Positions 49,854-58,169 are shown, counted from the stretch's first letter. The stretch: DNA of 64,000 nucleotides from Oscillospiraceae bacterium (GCA_015063625.1 SVTT01000002.1:62001-126000); one strand, 5' to 3'. Notes: generated from the letters alone by a model not told the origin. A program made the numbers and translations.

Positions 49854-50279
49854 TCAAAGCGCAGGCGGGGTATTTTCAAAGAGCTCCGGGCGCTCTGTGG
49901 TAAAGGAATCGGGGGTGCCGTTTTCGGGGACGGGAATGAGATCTGCCTGCTGAATGGCGGTGATGCCGTCAAAGATAGGTACACGGTTGTAAACGGCACT
50001 CCGATATCCTTTCAGGGATACGGCAATCGTGTAGGTGGCAAACGGGGGAGCGCCACCGGGCCGCTGTGAGTCGGCTCGTGCAGGGGCAGGAAGCGCCACA
50101 CGGGGCGTTTTTCCGTCCCGATCGGTGCGTAGCTCGAAGATGACGTCACTTTGCTCATCGTTGCTGTAGGATACGGTAACCTGTGCATCACGCAAGGGGA
50201 TCGCAGAGCTTGCGGTGGTGGCATGAACCACCAAAAAGCCCGTGCCCGAGGGGCGAGGAATTTCCATCGGTTCGTTCAT
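49854..50279 (-). CDS. Hypothetical protein with carboxypeptidase-regulatory/beta-sandwich-like domain
   Basis: 141 aa from ATG at 50279; TGFLVVHATTASSAIPLRDAQVTVSYS...GYRSAVYNRVPIFDGITAIQQADLIPV; operon-like with the next two genes. Confidence 0.6.
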   Translation of the reverse strand: MNEPMEIPRPSGTGFLVVHATTASSAIPLRDAQVTVSYSNDEQSDVIFELRTDRDGKTPRVALPAPARADSQRPGGAPPFATYTIAVSLKGYRSAVYNRVPIFDGITAIQQADLIPVPENGTPDSFTTERPELFENTPPAL

Positions 50280-50396
50280 GGTTTGCCTCCTTTCGGTTTC
50301 TAATGAGCAGTGTATGCCATGCCGAAAAAAGAGTGAAGAAAATCTCAAAAAGGGGGTTGATTTTTGATACCCTTTATGATATAATAAGCGCGTTAC

Positions 50397-50483
50397 GCCG
50401 GAATGATGGAATTGGCAGACGTGCTGGACTCAAAATCCAGTGGTAGCGATACCGTGCGGGTTCGACCCCCGCTTCCGGCACCA
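50397..50483 (+). tRNA. tRNA-Leu (anticodon CAA), CCA encoded
   Basis: Acceptor gccggaa/ttccggc, anticodon arm ctgga-ctcaaaa-tccag, long variable arm, T-arm gcgggttcgacccccgc. Confidence 0.95.
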
Positions 50484-50500
50484 AAAAAGGGGCGCCCGCA
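50473..50500 (+). repeat. 28-bp direct repeat, copy A (tRNA-Leu 3' end plus downstream)
   Basis: ttccggcaccaaaaaaggggcgcccgca. Confidence 0.85.
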
Positions 50501-50515
50501 GGGCAGCCCCTTTTT
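50489..50515 (+). terminator. tRNA-Leu terminator
   Basis: ggggcgccc-gca-gggc(a)gcccc-ttttt. Confidence 0.7.
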
Positions 50516-50538
50516 CGGTGCACACAGTGGGGGGCTGC
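50505..50538. repeat. 34-bp hairpin repeat, copy 1
   Basis: agcccctttttcggtgcacacagtggggggctgc; two mismatches to 51973-52006. Confidence 0.7.
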
Positions 50539-50671
50539 GGAAAGACATATTTCAGATCAGCGCCGAGCAGGAGATCCGCAGGGAAGAACGCCGTCAAACA
50601 AGATTTGGGGAGACGGTTAGGCGCTGAGGCGTTCTTCCGATCTCGGGTTAAAAACCCGAGATGGACACGCA

Positions 50672-50699
50672 TTCCGGCACCAAAAAAGGGGCGCCCGCA
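50672..50699 (+). repeat. 28-bp direct repeat, copy B (duplicated tRNA-Leu 3' end)
   Basis: Identical 28 nt to 50473-50500, offset 199 bp. Confidence 0.85.
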
Positions 50700-50730
50700 C
50701 GGCGACCTGCGATAAAGCAGGTCTGCCGAA

Positions 50731-50905
50731 CGATGTTTGCCCTTACGGGCAAGTGATGTTGCCTTCGGCAATGATGTTTACTGCGTAAGTGATGTTACGC
50801 CTGACGGCGTAGTGGGCAAACATCACATCACTGCGAGCCTTGGCGAGCAACATCATTACGAACGAAGTGAGTAACATCACTTTTGCGCAAGCAAAAACAT
50901 CACGC
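50731..50905. repeat. Mirror array of four GATGTT and four AACATC motifs separated by small hairpins
   Basis: GATGTT at 50732, 50755, 50773, 50791; AACATC at 50819, 50849, 50873, 50896. Confidence 0.8.
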
Positions 50906-50967
50906 CTTTACCACCCGAAAACAGCATACGGTATAACACACTATACCTTGCAAGCAAGGAAGCGTGC

Positions 50968-50996
50968 AAAAGGGACGAGAAAACCTCGTCCCTTTT
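50968..50996 (+). terminator. Hairpin terminator
   Basis: aaaagggacgag / ctcgtccctttt. Confidence 0.65.
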
Positions 50997-51214
50997 GATA
51001 TTGATAAAAAACTGCTTTACGGTAGGCGCCCATGGGGTTGTATCCTAAAGGACAGTTCTAATAGCACATAATCTACCGACAGGAAAAGCAGAAACTACAG
51101 ATTGATTTTCTGTGATTTTTGTGCTATATTAAGGGTGTGGGCTTAGCCCCATGCATAAGGCGAAACCGGTGCGATAAATGCGAATGATGAATAAGAATTT
51201 GACGGAGGCATACT

Positions 51215-51424
51215 ATGAGAAAATGTTTAAGATGTGAAACGGAAATGGTTGAAGATTTAACCGTTATGGTAACTAATGGCGGTTACGGCGTAGATGTAAG
51301 ACAAAAGGGTATGTTTAAAGGCTCTTTAGGTAAAATCAAATGTGCCGTATGCCCCCAATGTGGATATACGGAAACCTATATTGATGACACGGAAAACATA
51401 AAAAGGTTGATCGAAAAGAATTAA
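51215..51424 (+). CDS. YgiT-like zinc-ribbon protein
   Basis: 69 aa; CLRCETEM...CPQCGYTETYI, two CxxC pairs; AT-rich relative to surroundings. Confidence 0.65.
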   Translation: MRKCLRCETEMVEDLTVMVTNGGYGVDVRQKGMFKGSLGKIKCAVCPQCGYTETYIDDTENIKRLIEKN

Positions 51425-51438
51425 TCAAATTCCAATTT
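51425..51438. repeat. 14-bp palindromic post-gene motif CAAATTCCAATTTG, copy 1
   Basis: Immediately after the stop codon of 51215-51424. Confidence 0.55.
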
Positions 51439-51476
51439 GAAGCATTCGAGCATATAGAGGCAAAGGAGAAATAAAA

Positions 51477-51887
51477 GTGAAAAAATTATCTTTTATATTG
51501 ATAATGGCTTTATTGACGATAAGTCTTTTTGGTTGTGGAAATGGATATGTAAACAAATACGCCGCAAAAATGATGCAAACATCATGTTGGGAAGATGAGG
51601 CGAGTATGAAGTTTTCTGATTTTGAGGGTATATACCATTTCAAGTTAAAAGGGGAAAATGATAGCGATCATACCCTTGAATACGAAGCGAGTCTTGACGA
51701 AGGCGAGGTAAATGTGTATGTTGGTGTAAACGGAGAAAACGAGCTGATATTTACAATCAAGGGCGGCGAGTCATACGATAATACAATCGCTTTAGACGAT
51801 AAATATGACGATGTGAAAACGATATACGTTATTGTTGAATCTGAAAATAAAAGTTCAAACGGCGATTTTGAATTCGAATACAACTAA
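51477..51887 (+). CDS. Putative lipoprotein of unknown function
   Basis: 136 aa, GTG start after aaaggag; lipobox-like LLTISLFGCG. Confidence 0.65.
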   Translation: MKKLSFILIMALLTISLFGCGNGYVNKYAAKMMQTSCWEDEASMKFSDFEGIYHFKLKGENDSDHTLEYEASLDEGEVNVYVGVNGENELIFTIKGGESYDNTIALDDKYDDVKTIYVIVESENKSSNGDFEFEYN

Positions 51888-51897
51888 AAAGGATGAA

Positions 51898-51911
51898 CAA
51901 ATTCCAATTTG
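51898..51911. repeat. 14-bp palindromic post-gene motif CAAATTCCAATTTG, copy 2
   Basis: 11 nt after the stop codon of 51477-51887; identical to 51425-51438. Confidence 0.55.
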
Positions 51912-51938
51912 TCAGAGAACATTGAGGTGTGATCGATA

Positions 51939-51970
51939 AAAGGCTCCCTTTACACAAGGGAGCCTTTTCT
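51939..51970 (+). terminator. Hairpin terminator
   Basis: aaaaggctccctt-tacac-aagggagcctttt. Confidence 0.7.
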
Positions 51971-51972
51971 TT

Positions 51973-52006
51973 AGCCCCTTTTTTGGTGCACACAGCGGGG
52001 GGCTGC
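51973..52006. repeat. 34-bp hairpin repeat, copy 2
   Basis: agccccttttttggtgcacacagcggggggctgc. Confidence 0.7.
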
Positions 52007-52124
52007 CAAAGCAGAATCCCACGTCGCCGTTTTTGCCACACTGCTTGACTTCCTTCTTTTCTTGTGTTACAATTGGACTTGGTAGCAATCGGATTGTTTG
52101 TAAGCCTGAAAAAGGAGAGCAGTG

Positions 52125-52931
52125 ATGAGTGTCTGGACACAAAGTGAAAAGAACATCTGGGTCGCGGCGCACCGTGGATGGTCTGCCGCGTATCCCGAAA
52201 ATACAATGCCGGCGTTTCGGGCGGCGGCGGAGCTGGGCGTCGATCAGATCGAGATCGACGTGCGCGTGACGCGTGACAACGAGCTTGTTGTCATTCACGA
52301 CGCGACGGTGGATCGGACCACTGACGGTACGGGTAAGGTGTGTGACAAGCTGCTTTCCGAGCTGAAAGCACTTGATGCAGGCTCTCACAAGGGAGCGCAA
52401 TTTTCTGGCACGAGGATCCCGACCTTCAAGGAATTTATGGACTACGTCAAGGATCTCCCGGAGATGACTCTGGACATCGAGCTCAAGGAGTATCCCACCG
52501 AAGGGCGCGAGATGCTCGCCTTTGACGTTTGTGACCGCGTGCTTGCCATAGTGGATGCATACGGTTATACCGACCGTGTGGTCATCAACACCTTCAGCGG
52601 CAAGCTGCATGAGTACATTCGGAATAAGTATGGCAAAAAGTACCGTCAGCACGTCTATTATCCGATCAGCCATCTCGGTGCCGTTACGCGCGATCCTTAC
52701 GAGTACGGCTATTGCTGCTGTATGTTTAAAACGACATACAGCGAGCTGAATATGGCAGAACGGTGTGAATTTGACCGTATGCGCAGCTATGGCGTGCAGC
52801 CATGGGCGGGTGCGTGCGTGAAGGATGAAAAGGGAGTGGATCTTGCCATTGCCAACGGTGCTGCCCTGATCACCTGTAACAACCCCGACACGGTGCTCCG
52901 TTTGCTCCGTGAAAAGGGATATCATTCATAA
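52125..52931 (+). CDS. Glycerophosphodiester phosphodiesterase family protein
   Basis: VAAHRGWSAAYPENTMPAFRAAAELGVDQIEIDVRVTRDNELVVIHD. Confidence 0.93.
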   Translation: MSVWTQSEKNIWVAAHRGWSAAYPENTMPAFRAAAELGVDQIEIDVRVTRDNELVVIHDATVDRTTDGTGKVCDKLLSELKALDAGSHKGAQFSGTRIPTFKEFMDYVKDLPEMTLDIELKEYPTEGREMLAFDVCDRVLAIVDAYGYTDRVVINTFSGKLHEYIRNKYGKKYRQHVYYPISHLGAVTRDPYEYGYCCCMFKTTYSELNMAERCEFDRMRSYGVQPWAGACVKDEKGVDLAIANGAALITCNNPDTVLRLLREKGYHS

Positions 52932-52990
52932 GGCTCTCAAAGCTTTTATGCGTGATATGATAATAACGGTCAATCCCTCGGAGGCATGCT

Positions 52991-53128
52991 ATGAAAAAAC
53001 TTTTCGGATTTAACGTTGAGTCGGATGAGTCGACACTTGACGGCGAGGAATTTGAAACGGCGGTTTTGGAATGCGACATTGCGCCTGTTCTTTCGCTGAC
53101 CGGCATTTCTCTTGCCGAGAAAGAATGA
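52991..53128 (+). CDS. 45-aa acidic small protein (below ORF-track cutoff)
   Basis: MKKLFGFNVESDESTLDGEEFETAVLECDIAPVLSLTGISLAEKE; RBS cggaggc; ATGA overlap with the next gene. Confidence 0.45.
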   Translation: MKKLFGFNVESDESTLDGEEFETAVLECDIAPVLSLTGISLAEKE

Positions 53129-54057
53129 GAGAGGAAAGCGCCTTGCAGATCAAATCAAATCCCGGTCGCCGTGTTGCCGTAGGGCGTGGCATGCTGATCC
53201 TTGCCATGTCGATCTTCGGTACCATCGGCATTTTCAGACGCCTTATTCCGTTGCCGTCCGGTCTCGTGGCACTGGTGCGAGCCACCATCGGTGCGATGTT
53301 CCTTCTTGCGCTGATCCTTGTCCGTCAAGGGGGATTTTCCCTTGCTACGGTCAAGAAGCATTGGCTGCCTCTTCTTTGCTCGGGCGCATTTCTCGGCTTT
53401 AATTGGGTGCTGTTGTTTGAGGCGTATAAGTATACCTCGGTCGCCACTGCCACGCTCTGCTATTACATGGCGCCTGTTCTGCTCATTTTCGCCGCCCCCT
53501 TGTTTCTCGGGGAACGTCTGACGGTCAAGCGCGTGCTTTGTGCCCTTACGGCACTGGGGGGGATGGTGCTGGTGTCGGGCGTCGCAGAGGTCGGATTTTC
53601 GGGACTTTCCGAGTGGAAGGGCATGCTTCTGGGGCTTGCGGCGGCGGTGCTTTACGCCGCGATCGTGACGGTCAATAAGAGAATGACCGACGTGCCTCCG
53701 CTTGATAAGACGCTGGTGCAGTTTCTTGTTTCGGTGGCGGTGCTTTTGCCCTATGTGCTGCTTTCCGAGGAGCTTTCATTTGCCCCCCTCTCGTGGCAGT
53801 CTGCGTTGCTGTTGATCGCCGTGGGCGTGGTACATACGGGGCTTGCATATGCCCTTTATTTCGGTGCCATTCCAAGACTTTCTGCGGGAACGGTGGCGAT
53901 CTACAGCTACATCGACCCCATCCTTGCCGTGGTGCTTTCGGCAGTTTTTTTGAAGGAATCCATGACCCTGTACGGTGTGATCGGTGCGGTGCTGATCCTC
54001 GCCTCGGCGCTGATCGGTGAATATCGGAGGGAAGAAAAACAGGAGGATCCAATATGA
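53125..54057 (+). CDS. EamA/DMT-family transporter
   Basis: Ten-TM pattern, two EamA halves; start at ATG 53125. Confidence 0.88.
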   Translation: MREESALQIKSNPGRRVAVGRGMLILAMSIFGTIGIFRRLIPLPSGLVALVRATIGAMFLLALILVRQGGFSLATVKKHWLPLLCSGAFLGFNWVLLFEAYKYTSVATATLCYYMAPVLLIFAAPLFLGERLTVKRVLCALTALGGMVLVSGVAEVGFSGLSEWKGMLLGLAAAVLYAAIVTVNKRMTDVPPLDKTLVQFLVSVAVLLPYVLLSEELSFAPLSWQSALLLIAVGVVHTGLAYALYFGAIPRLSAGTVAIYSYIDPILAVVLSAVFLKESMTLYGVIGAVLILASALIGEYRREEKQEDPI

Positions 54058-54890
54058 AAAAAAGAGCTTTGATCGTTTCAGATACACATTATTGTCACGT
54101 GGACTGGTATGGTGTCGATTCTGCCGAGCGCATGAGACGCTTGATGCGGCATATCAACGAGGAGTATGAGAAGGACCCCTTTGAGGTCATTCTGTTTCTC
54201 GGCGATCTGTCACTTGACCATTGGCGTTGGCAAACAAAGGGCTGCTATCTGAAGGAGGGCAGAAGCCGCACCGGGGAATTCGTTAAGGAATTTTGCCCCG
54301 AGCTGCCCGATGTCCCCGTCTATATGATCGCGGGCAACCATGAGCAGTACGGTGAGGAGATGTGGCGCAGCCTTACGGGCTGTGGGAGAAGTGCCGTTGT
54401 ACCGTTTGGCGACGTGTTGCTGGTTCTTTATGACAGCTACTGTGCCGATCTCGATCCTACCGAGCACAGCGACGGCACCTATACACCGATCCCCGTGGCA
54501 CAGATCCGCGCGGTGATGGACGCGCACCCCGACAAAAGGATCGTCCTCGCCTCTCATCATTTCGATATTGCCAAGGAGGGGGACGAGGCGCGGGAGCTGC
54601 TGCTTGATCCGCGTGTGCTCTGTCTGTTTTGCGGCCATTCCCACGCAGCAAATGTGACCGTTTTGCCGGAGGAATGGGGAGAAAAGCGGGTGATCCGCAC
54701 GGGCAACTATTCCTATTACGGGAAAAGTGACCGCGACATACTGAAATACATGTGGGGCTTCCGCGATCTGTATCTGGATGAGGGCGTGCTTTGGTCGCGC
54801 TACATCGTGCCCGAGAACGAGGTCGTTCTTGATGGCGAGCGCGTGCAGGTCCCCGCTGCATATCAGAACGGTGTCGAGATCCGATTTTAA
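54054..54890 (+). CDS. Metallophosphoesterase
   Basis: VSDTHYCH, FLGDLSLDH, AGNHEQ, ASHHF, CGHSH. Confidence 0.9.
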   Translation: MKKRALIVSDTHYCHVDWYGVDSAERMRRLMRHINEEYEKDPFEVILFLGDLSLDHWRWQTKGCYLKEGRSRTGEFVKEFCPELPDVPVYMIAGNHEQYGEEMWRSLTGCGRSAVVPFGDVLLVLYDSYCADLDPTEHSDGTYTPIPVAQIRAVMDAHPDKRIVLASHHFDIAKEGDEARELLLDPRVLCLFCGHSHAANVTVLPEEWGEKRVIRTGNYSYYGKSDRDILKYMWGFRDLYLDEGVLWSRYIVPENEVVLDGERVQVPAAYQNGVEIRF

Positions 54891-54892
54891 GC

Positions 54893-54929
54893 AAGAGGCA
54901 CCGCAGGGCTCAGCCCTGCGGTGCCTCTT
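54893..54929. terminator. Bidirectional terminator between convergent genes
   Basis: aagaggcaccgcagggct-c-agccctgcggtgcctctt. Confidence 0.75.
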
Positions 54930-54941
54930 TTGGTCTGATGA

Positions 54942-55724
54942 TCAATTCTGCAAGGGGACCAGCCTCGGCTCACCGATGTAGTTGAGTCCGTAGCGCTTGA
55001 CCATCTCCATCGCAGTGGGCAGGGAGGCAATGTCACCCGCAGCCCTTGCGTTGTGTGCGTCAAAGCCGAAGGTCACGGGGGCGCCCATCTCGCCCGCGAT
55101 CTGCCAGAAGCGTGTCATCTTGAGGGGGTAGTGACGCCCCTCGCGGATGCCGAGAAAATTGATCTCAAGAGGGGTGTTGGTTTCGATTGCTGCGCGGCAG
55201 GTGCGTTCGACCTCGCGACGGTAAATGTTGTCATCTCTTGTGTAGCGCATCAGATCGGGGTGCGCGATATAGGTGAATACACCGCGCTTCATCGCGGCGA
55301 CCAGGCAGTCGGTGTATTCGATCAGGCGCGCGGGATCCTCGGTGGGTAGAGAGGGGCGCGTGTCTGTGACCTGCTCGTTTGCGATGAAATGCTGTCCGAG
55401 GATGAGATATTCTGCCCCTGCCCTTGTGGCGATGTCAAGCATTTCATCAAAATAGGCAGGGTAGTATTCCATCTCAAAGCCGATGTGGATCGAGATCCGG
55501 TCGCGAAATTCCTCGCGCAGAGCGCAAAGGGTGTCAAAATAATCCTTTACAAGACGCATGGGCACGCGGTAGAAGGACTCATGCCCGTCGGGAAAGATAA
55601 AGGGGGCGTGGTCCGAAAAGCCAAGGTGACGGATGCCCGCCTCGATGGCTTTTTGGATATAGCTGCGCTCGTTGTCCGTGGCGTGCATGCAGCGAAAGGT
55701 GTGGGTATGATAATTATAGTCCAT
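54942..55724 (-). CDS. PHP-domain histidinol-phosphatase family protein
   Basis: MDYNYHTHTFRCMHA; GFSDHAPF; FDAHNARAAG. Confidence 0.88.
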   Translation of the reverse strand: MDYNYHTHTFRCMHATDNERSYIQKAIEAGIRHLGFSDHAPFIFPDGHESFYRVPMRLVKDYFDTLCALREEFRDRISIHIGFEMEYYPAYFDEMLDIATRAGAEYLILGQHFIANEQVTDTRPSLPTEDPARLIEYTDCLVAAMKRGVFTYIAHPDLMRYTRDDNIYRREVERTCRAAIETNTPLEINFLGIREGRHYPLKMTRFWQIAGEMGAPVTFGFDAHNARAAGDIASLPTAMEMVKRYGLNYIGEPRLVPLQN

Positions 55725-55870
55725 ATAAGACCTCTTTTCAATGTTACTCTCAACATTATAGTATACCCCGCAGAAAAAGTCAATCGGAATTGACTTTTTG
55801 ATTATTTTAACAAAAGTGCGACGGAAAGGGGGGATCGGTTTGCGAAAATCGTGAAATTTGTGATTTGCTC

Positions 55871-55899
55871 TTGCAAAAAGTATTTTTATGTTGTATAAT
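55871..55899 (+). promoter_or_regulatory. Sigma-A promoter of guaB (TTGCAA-N17-TATAAT)
   Basis: ttgcaa 55871-55876, tataat 55894-55899. Confidence 0.7.
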
Positions 55900-55965
55900 A
55901 ATAGAAATATCACGCGCGACGGGGATAGCGCCGCACGGAGCGATGAAAGCAAAGGAGATTTAGCA

Positions 55966-57468
55966 ATGGCATTTTATTATGCAGAACCCTCTCATACCTT
56001 TAACGAATATCTGCTGGTTCCCGGGTATTCCTCCAGTGAGTGTATTCCTGCCAATGTTTCTTTGAAAACACCCCTTGTTCGTTATAAGCGCGGAGAGGAA
56101 GCGGCGATCTCCCTGAACATTCCGCTTGTGTCTGCCATTATGCAGTCGGTGTCGGGTGACCGCCTTGCCGTGGCACTCGCACAGGAGGGTGGCGTCTCCT
56201 TCATTTACGGCTCGCAATCCATCGAGGATGAGGCGGCAATGGTTGCCAAGGTCAAGGGCTTTAAGGCGGGCTTTGTGCGCAGTGACTCCAATCTGCGTCC
56301 CGATCAGACCCTTGCTGACGTGCTGGCACTCAAGGAGGCAAGCGGTCACTCCACCGTTGCCATCACCGAGGACGGAACTCCCAACGGCAAGCTGCTCGGC
56401 ATCGTGACGGGCAGAGATTACCGCGTGAGCCGCATGTCCACCGATGAAAGGATCGCCACCTTCATGACCCCTCTTGAAAAGCTGATCACCGCACCTGAGG
56501 GCACCACGCTGAAGGAGGCAAACGATATCATCTGGGATAACAAGCTCAACTCCTTGCCCATCGTGAGCAAGGATGGCAAGCTTTGCTATTTCGTGTTCCG
56601 TAAGGATTACGATCAGCACAAGAAGAACCCCATGGAGCTTTTGGATGCACAAAAACGCTATATCGTGGGCGCGGGTATCAATACCCGTGACTATGAAACG
56701 CGTATTCCCGCACTGCTGGAGGCGGGTGCTGACGTGCTTTGCATCGACTCCTCCGAGGGCTATTCCGAGTGGCAGAAGCGCACCATTGCCTTCGTCCGCG
56801 AGAAGTACGGCGACAGCGTTAAGATCGGAGCAGGCAATGTTGTTGACGGTGAGGGCTTCCGCTTCCTTGCCGATTGTGGTGCTGACTTTATCAAGGTCGG
56901 TATCGGCGGCGGCTCGATCTGTATTACCCGTGAAACCAAGGGCATCGGCCGCGGTCAGGCTACGGCGCTGATCGACGTGTGCCGCGCCCGCGACGAATAT
57001 TTCAAGGAAACCGGTATTTACGTTCCCGTCTGCTCGGACGGTGGCGTCGTTCATGACCATCACATGACGCTTGCACTTGCCATGGGCGCCGATTTCATCA
57101 TGCTGGGTCGCTATTTCGCTCGCTTTGACGAAAGCCCCACGGCGAAGGTCAATGTCAACGGTACGCTGATGAAGGAGTACTGGGGCGAGGGCAGCAATCG
57201 CGCTCGTAACTGGCAGCGCTACGACCTCGGCGGCAGCGCCAAGCTCTCCTTTGAGGAGGGTGTGGATTCCTATGTGCCTTATGCAGGCAAGCTGTCGGAC
57301 AACGTGCAGCAAAGCCTTGCCAAGGTGCGCTCCACCATGTGTAACTGCGGTGCACTCTCGATTCCCGAGCTGCAGGAGAAGGCAAAGCTGACGCTTGTTT
57401 CCTCTGTCAGCATTGTGGAGGGTGGCGCGCACGACGTGCTCCTCAAAACCAGTAATAAGCAGGTATAA
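55966..57468 (+). CDS. guaB: IMP dehydrogenase
   Basis: CBS domains; [20 protein letters not shown] active-site loop. Confidence 0.93.
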   Translation: MAFYYAEPSHTFNEYLLVPGYSSSECIPANVSLKTPLVRYKRGEEAAISLNIPLVSAIMQSVSGDRLAVALAQEGGVSFIYGSQSIEDEAAMVAKVKGFKAGFVRSDSNLRPDQTLADVLALKEASGHSTVAITEDGTPNGKLLGIVTGRDYRVSRMSTDERIATFMTPLEKLITAPEGTTLKEANDIIWDNKLNSLPIVSKDGKLCYFVFRKDYDQHKKNPMELLDAQKRYIVGAGINTRDYETRIPALLEAGADVLCIDSSEGYSEWQKRTIAFVREKYGDSVKIGAGNVVDGEGFRFLADCGADFIKVGIGGGSICITRETKGIGRGQATALIDVCRARDEYFKETGIYVPVCSDGGVVHDHHMTLALAMGADFIMLGRYFARFDESPTAKVNVNGTLMKEYWGEGSNRARNWQRYDLGGSAKLSFEEGVDSYVPYAGKLSDNVQQSLAKVRSTMCNCGALSIPELQEKAKLTLVSSVSIVEGGAHDVLLKTSNKQV

Positions 57469-57527
57469 GCCTGTGCAAAAGGTCGGGCGTATGCCCGACT
57501 TTTTGATATGAAGGAGGCTTGATTTTT

Positions 57528-58100
57528 ATGAAATTGCTTGAAGATAAGATCCTTTCCGATGGAAAAATACTTGAGGGTGACGTGCTGAAGGTGGATCATT
57601 TTCTCAACCATCAGATCGATGTGCTGCTTCTTGATGAGCTCGGTCAGGAGCTTTCCCGTCGCTTTCTCGATGCGGGCGTGACCAAGGTGCTCACCATCGA
57701 AGCCTCGGGCATTGCTGTCGCCTGCCTTGTGGCACGGCAATTAAGGGTGCCGATGCTTTTTGCCAAAAAAATGAAGCATGGCGCTGCCCAAGAACATTTG
57801 CTCTCCTGCTCGGTCGAGGCATCTGCCGGCAAGCACCCCTATGATGTTGTGGTGTCAAGGGAATATCTTCGTGCAGAGGATAAGGTGCTGGTGATCGATG
57901 ATTTTCTGGCAAAGGGGGACGCCCTCCGTGCCTTGATCGGGCTGATCGAGCAGTCGGGCGCAGAGCTTGTCGGCTGCGGCATCGTCATTGAACGGGCTTT
58001 TCAGGGCGGAGGTGACGATCTGCGCGCAAAGGGTGTGCGCATTGAGTCGCTTGCCAAGATCGCCTCTATGAGCGTGGCAGAGGGCATTACCTTTTGCTGA
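57528..58100 (+). CDS. xpt: Xanthine phosphoribosyltransferase
   Basis: KVLVIDDFLAKGDAL PRPP motif; VDHFLNHQID; VTKVLTIEASGIA. Confidence 0.93.
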   Translation: MKLLEDKILSDGKILEGDVLKVDHFLNHQIDVLLLDELGQELSRRFLDAGVTKVLTIEASGIAVACLVARQLRVPMLFAKKMKHGAAQEHLLSCSVEASAGKHPYDVVVSREYLRAEDKVLVIDDFLAKGDALRALIGLIEQSGAELVGCGIVIERAFQGGGDDLRAKGVRIESLAKIASMSVAEGITFC

Positions 58101-58124
58101 ATCGTATGCGTGCAAATGTACAAC

Positions 58125-58169
58125 AAAAGCAGACACGGTGGCTGAATGAGTCTCTGTGTCTGCTTTTTT
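58125..58169 (+). terminator. Rho-independent terminator after xpt
   Basis: aaaagcagacac ... gtgtctgctttttt. Confidence 0.75.

Noticed and set aside
50430-50771. 113-aa minus-strand ORF (…FWCRKRGSNPHGIATTGF)
   Set aside because: Typical spurious translation of a tRNA antisense strand plus hairpin repeats.
50731-50905. CRISPR-like array
   Set aside because: Repeat core only 6-8 nt, spacing variable (18-30 nt), motifs switch orientation mid-array and spacers are palindromic; no cas genes.
50903-51214. Possible additional small gene in the AT-rich tract
   Set aside because: Only short frames without convincing RBS; the sequence is dominated by terminators, inverted repeats and a promoter.
51829-52206. 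125-aa minus-strand ORF sharing QPPxVCTxKGA with 50430-50771
   Set aside because: Protein-level similarity is explained by the 34-bp noncoding hairpin repeat; not a gene family.
55900-57527. Purine riboswitch before guaB or xpt, or before the NCS2 gene at 27798
   Set aside because: No purine-aptamer core recognised in either leader; only promoters and ordinary terminators seen.
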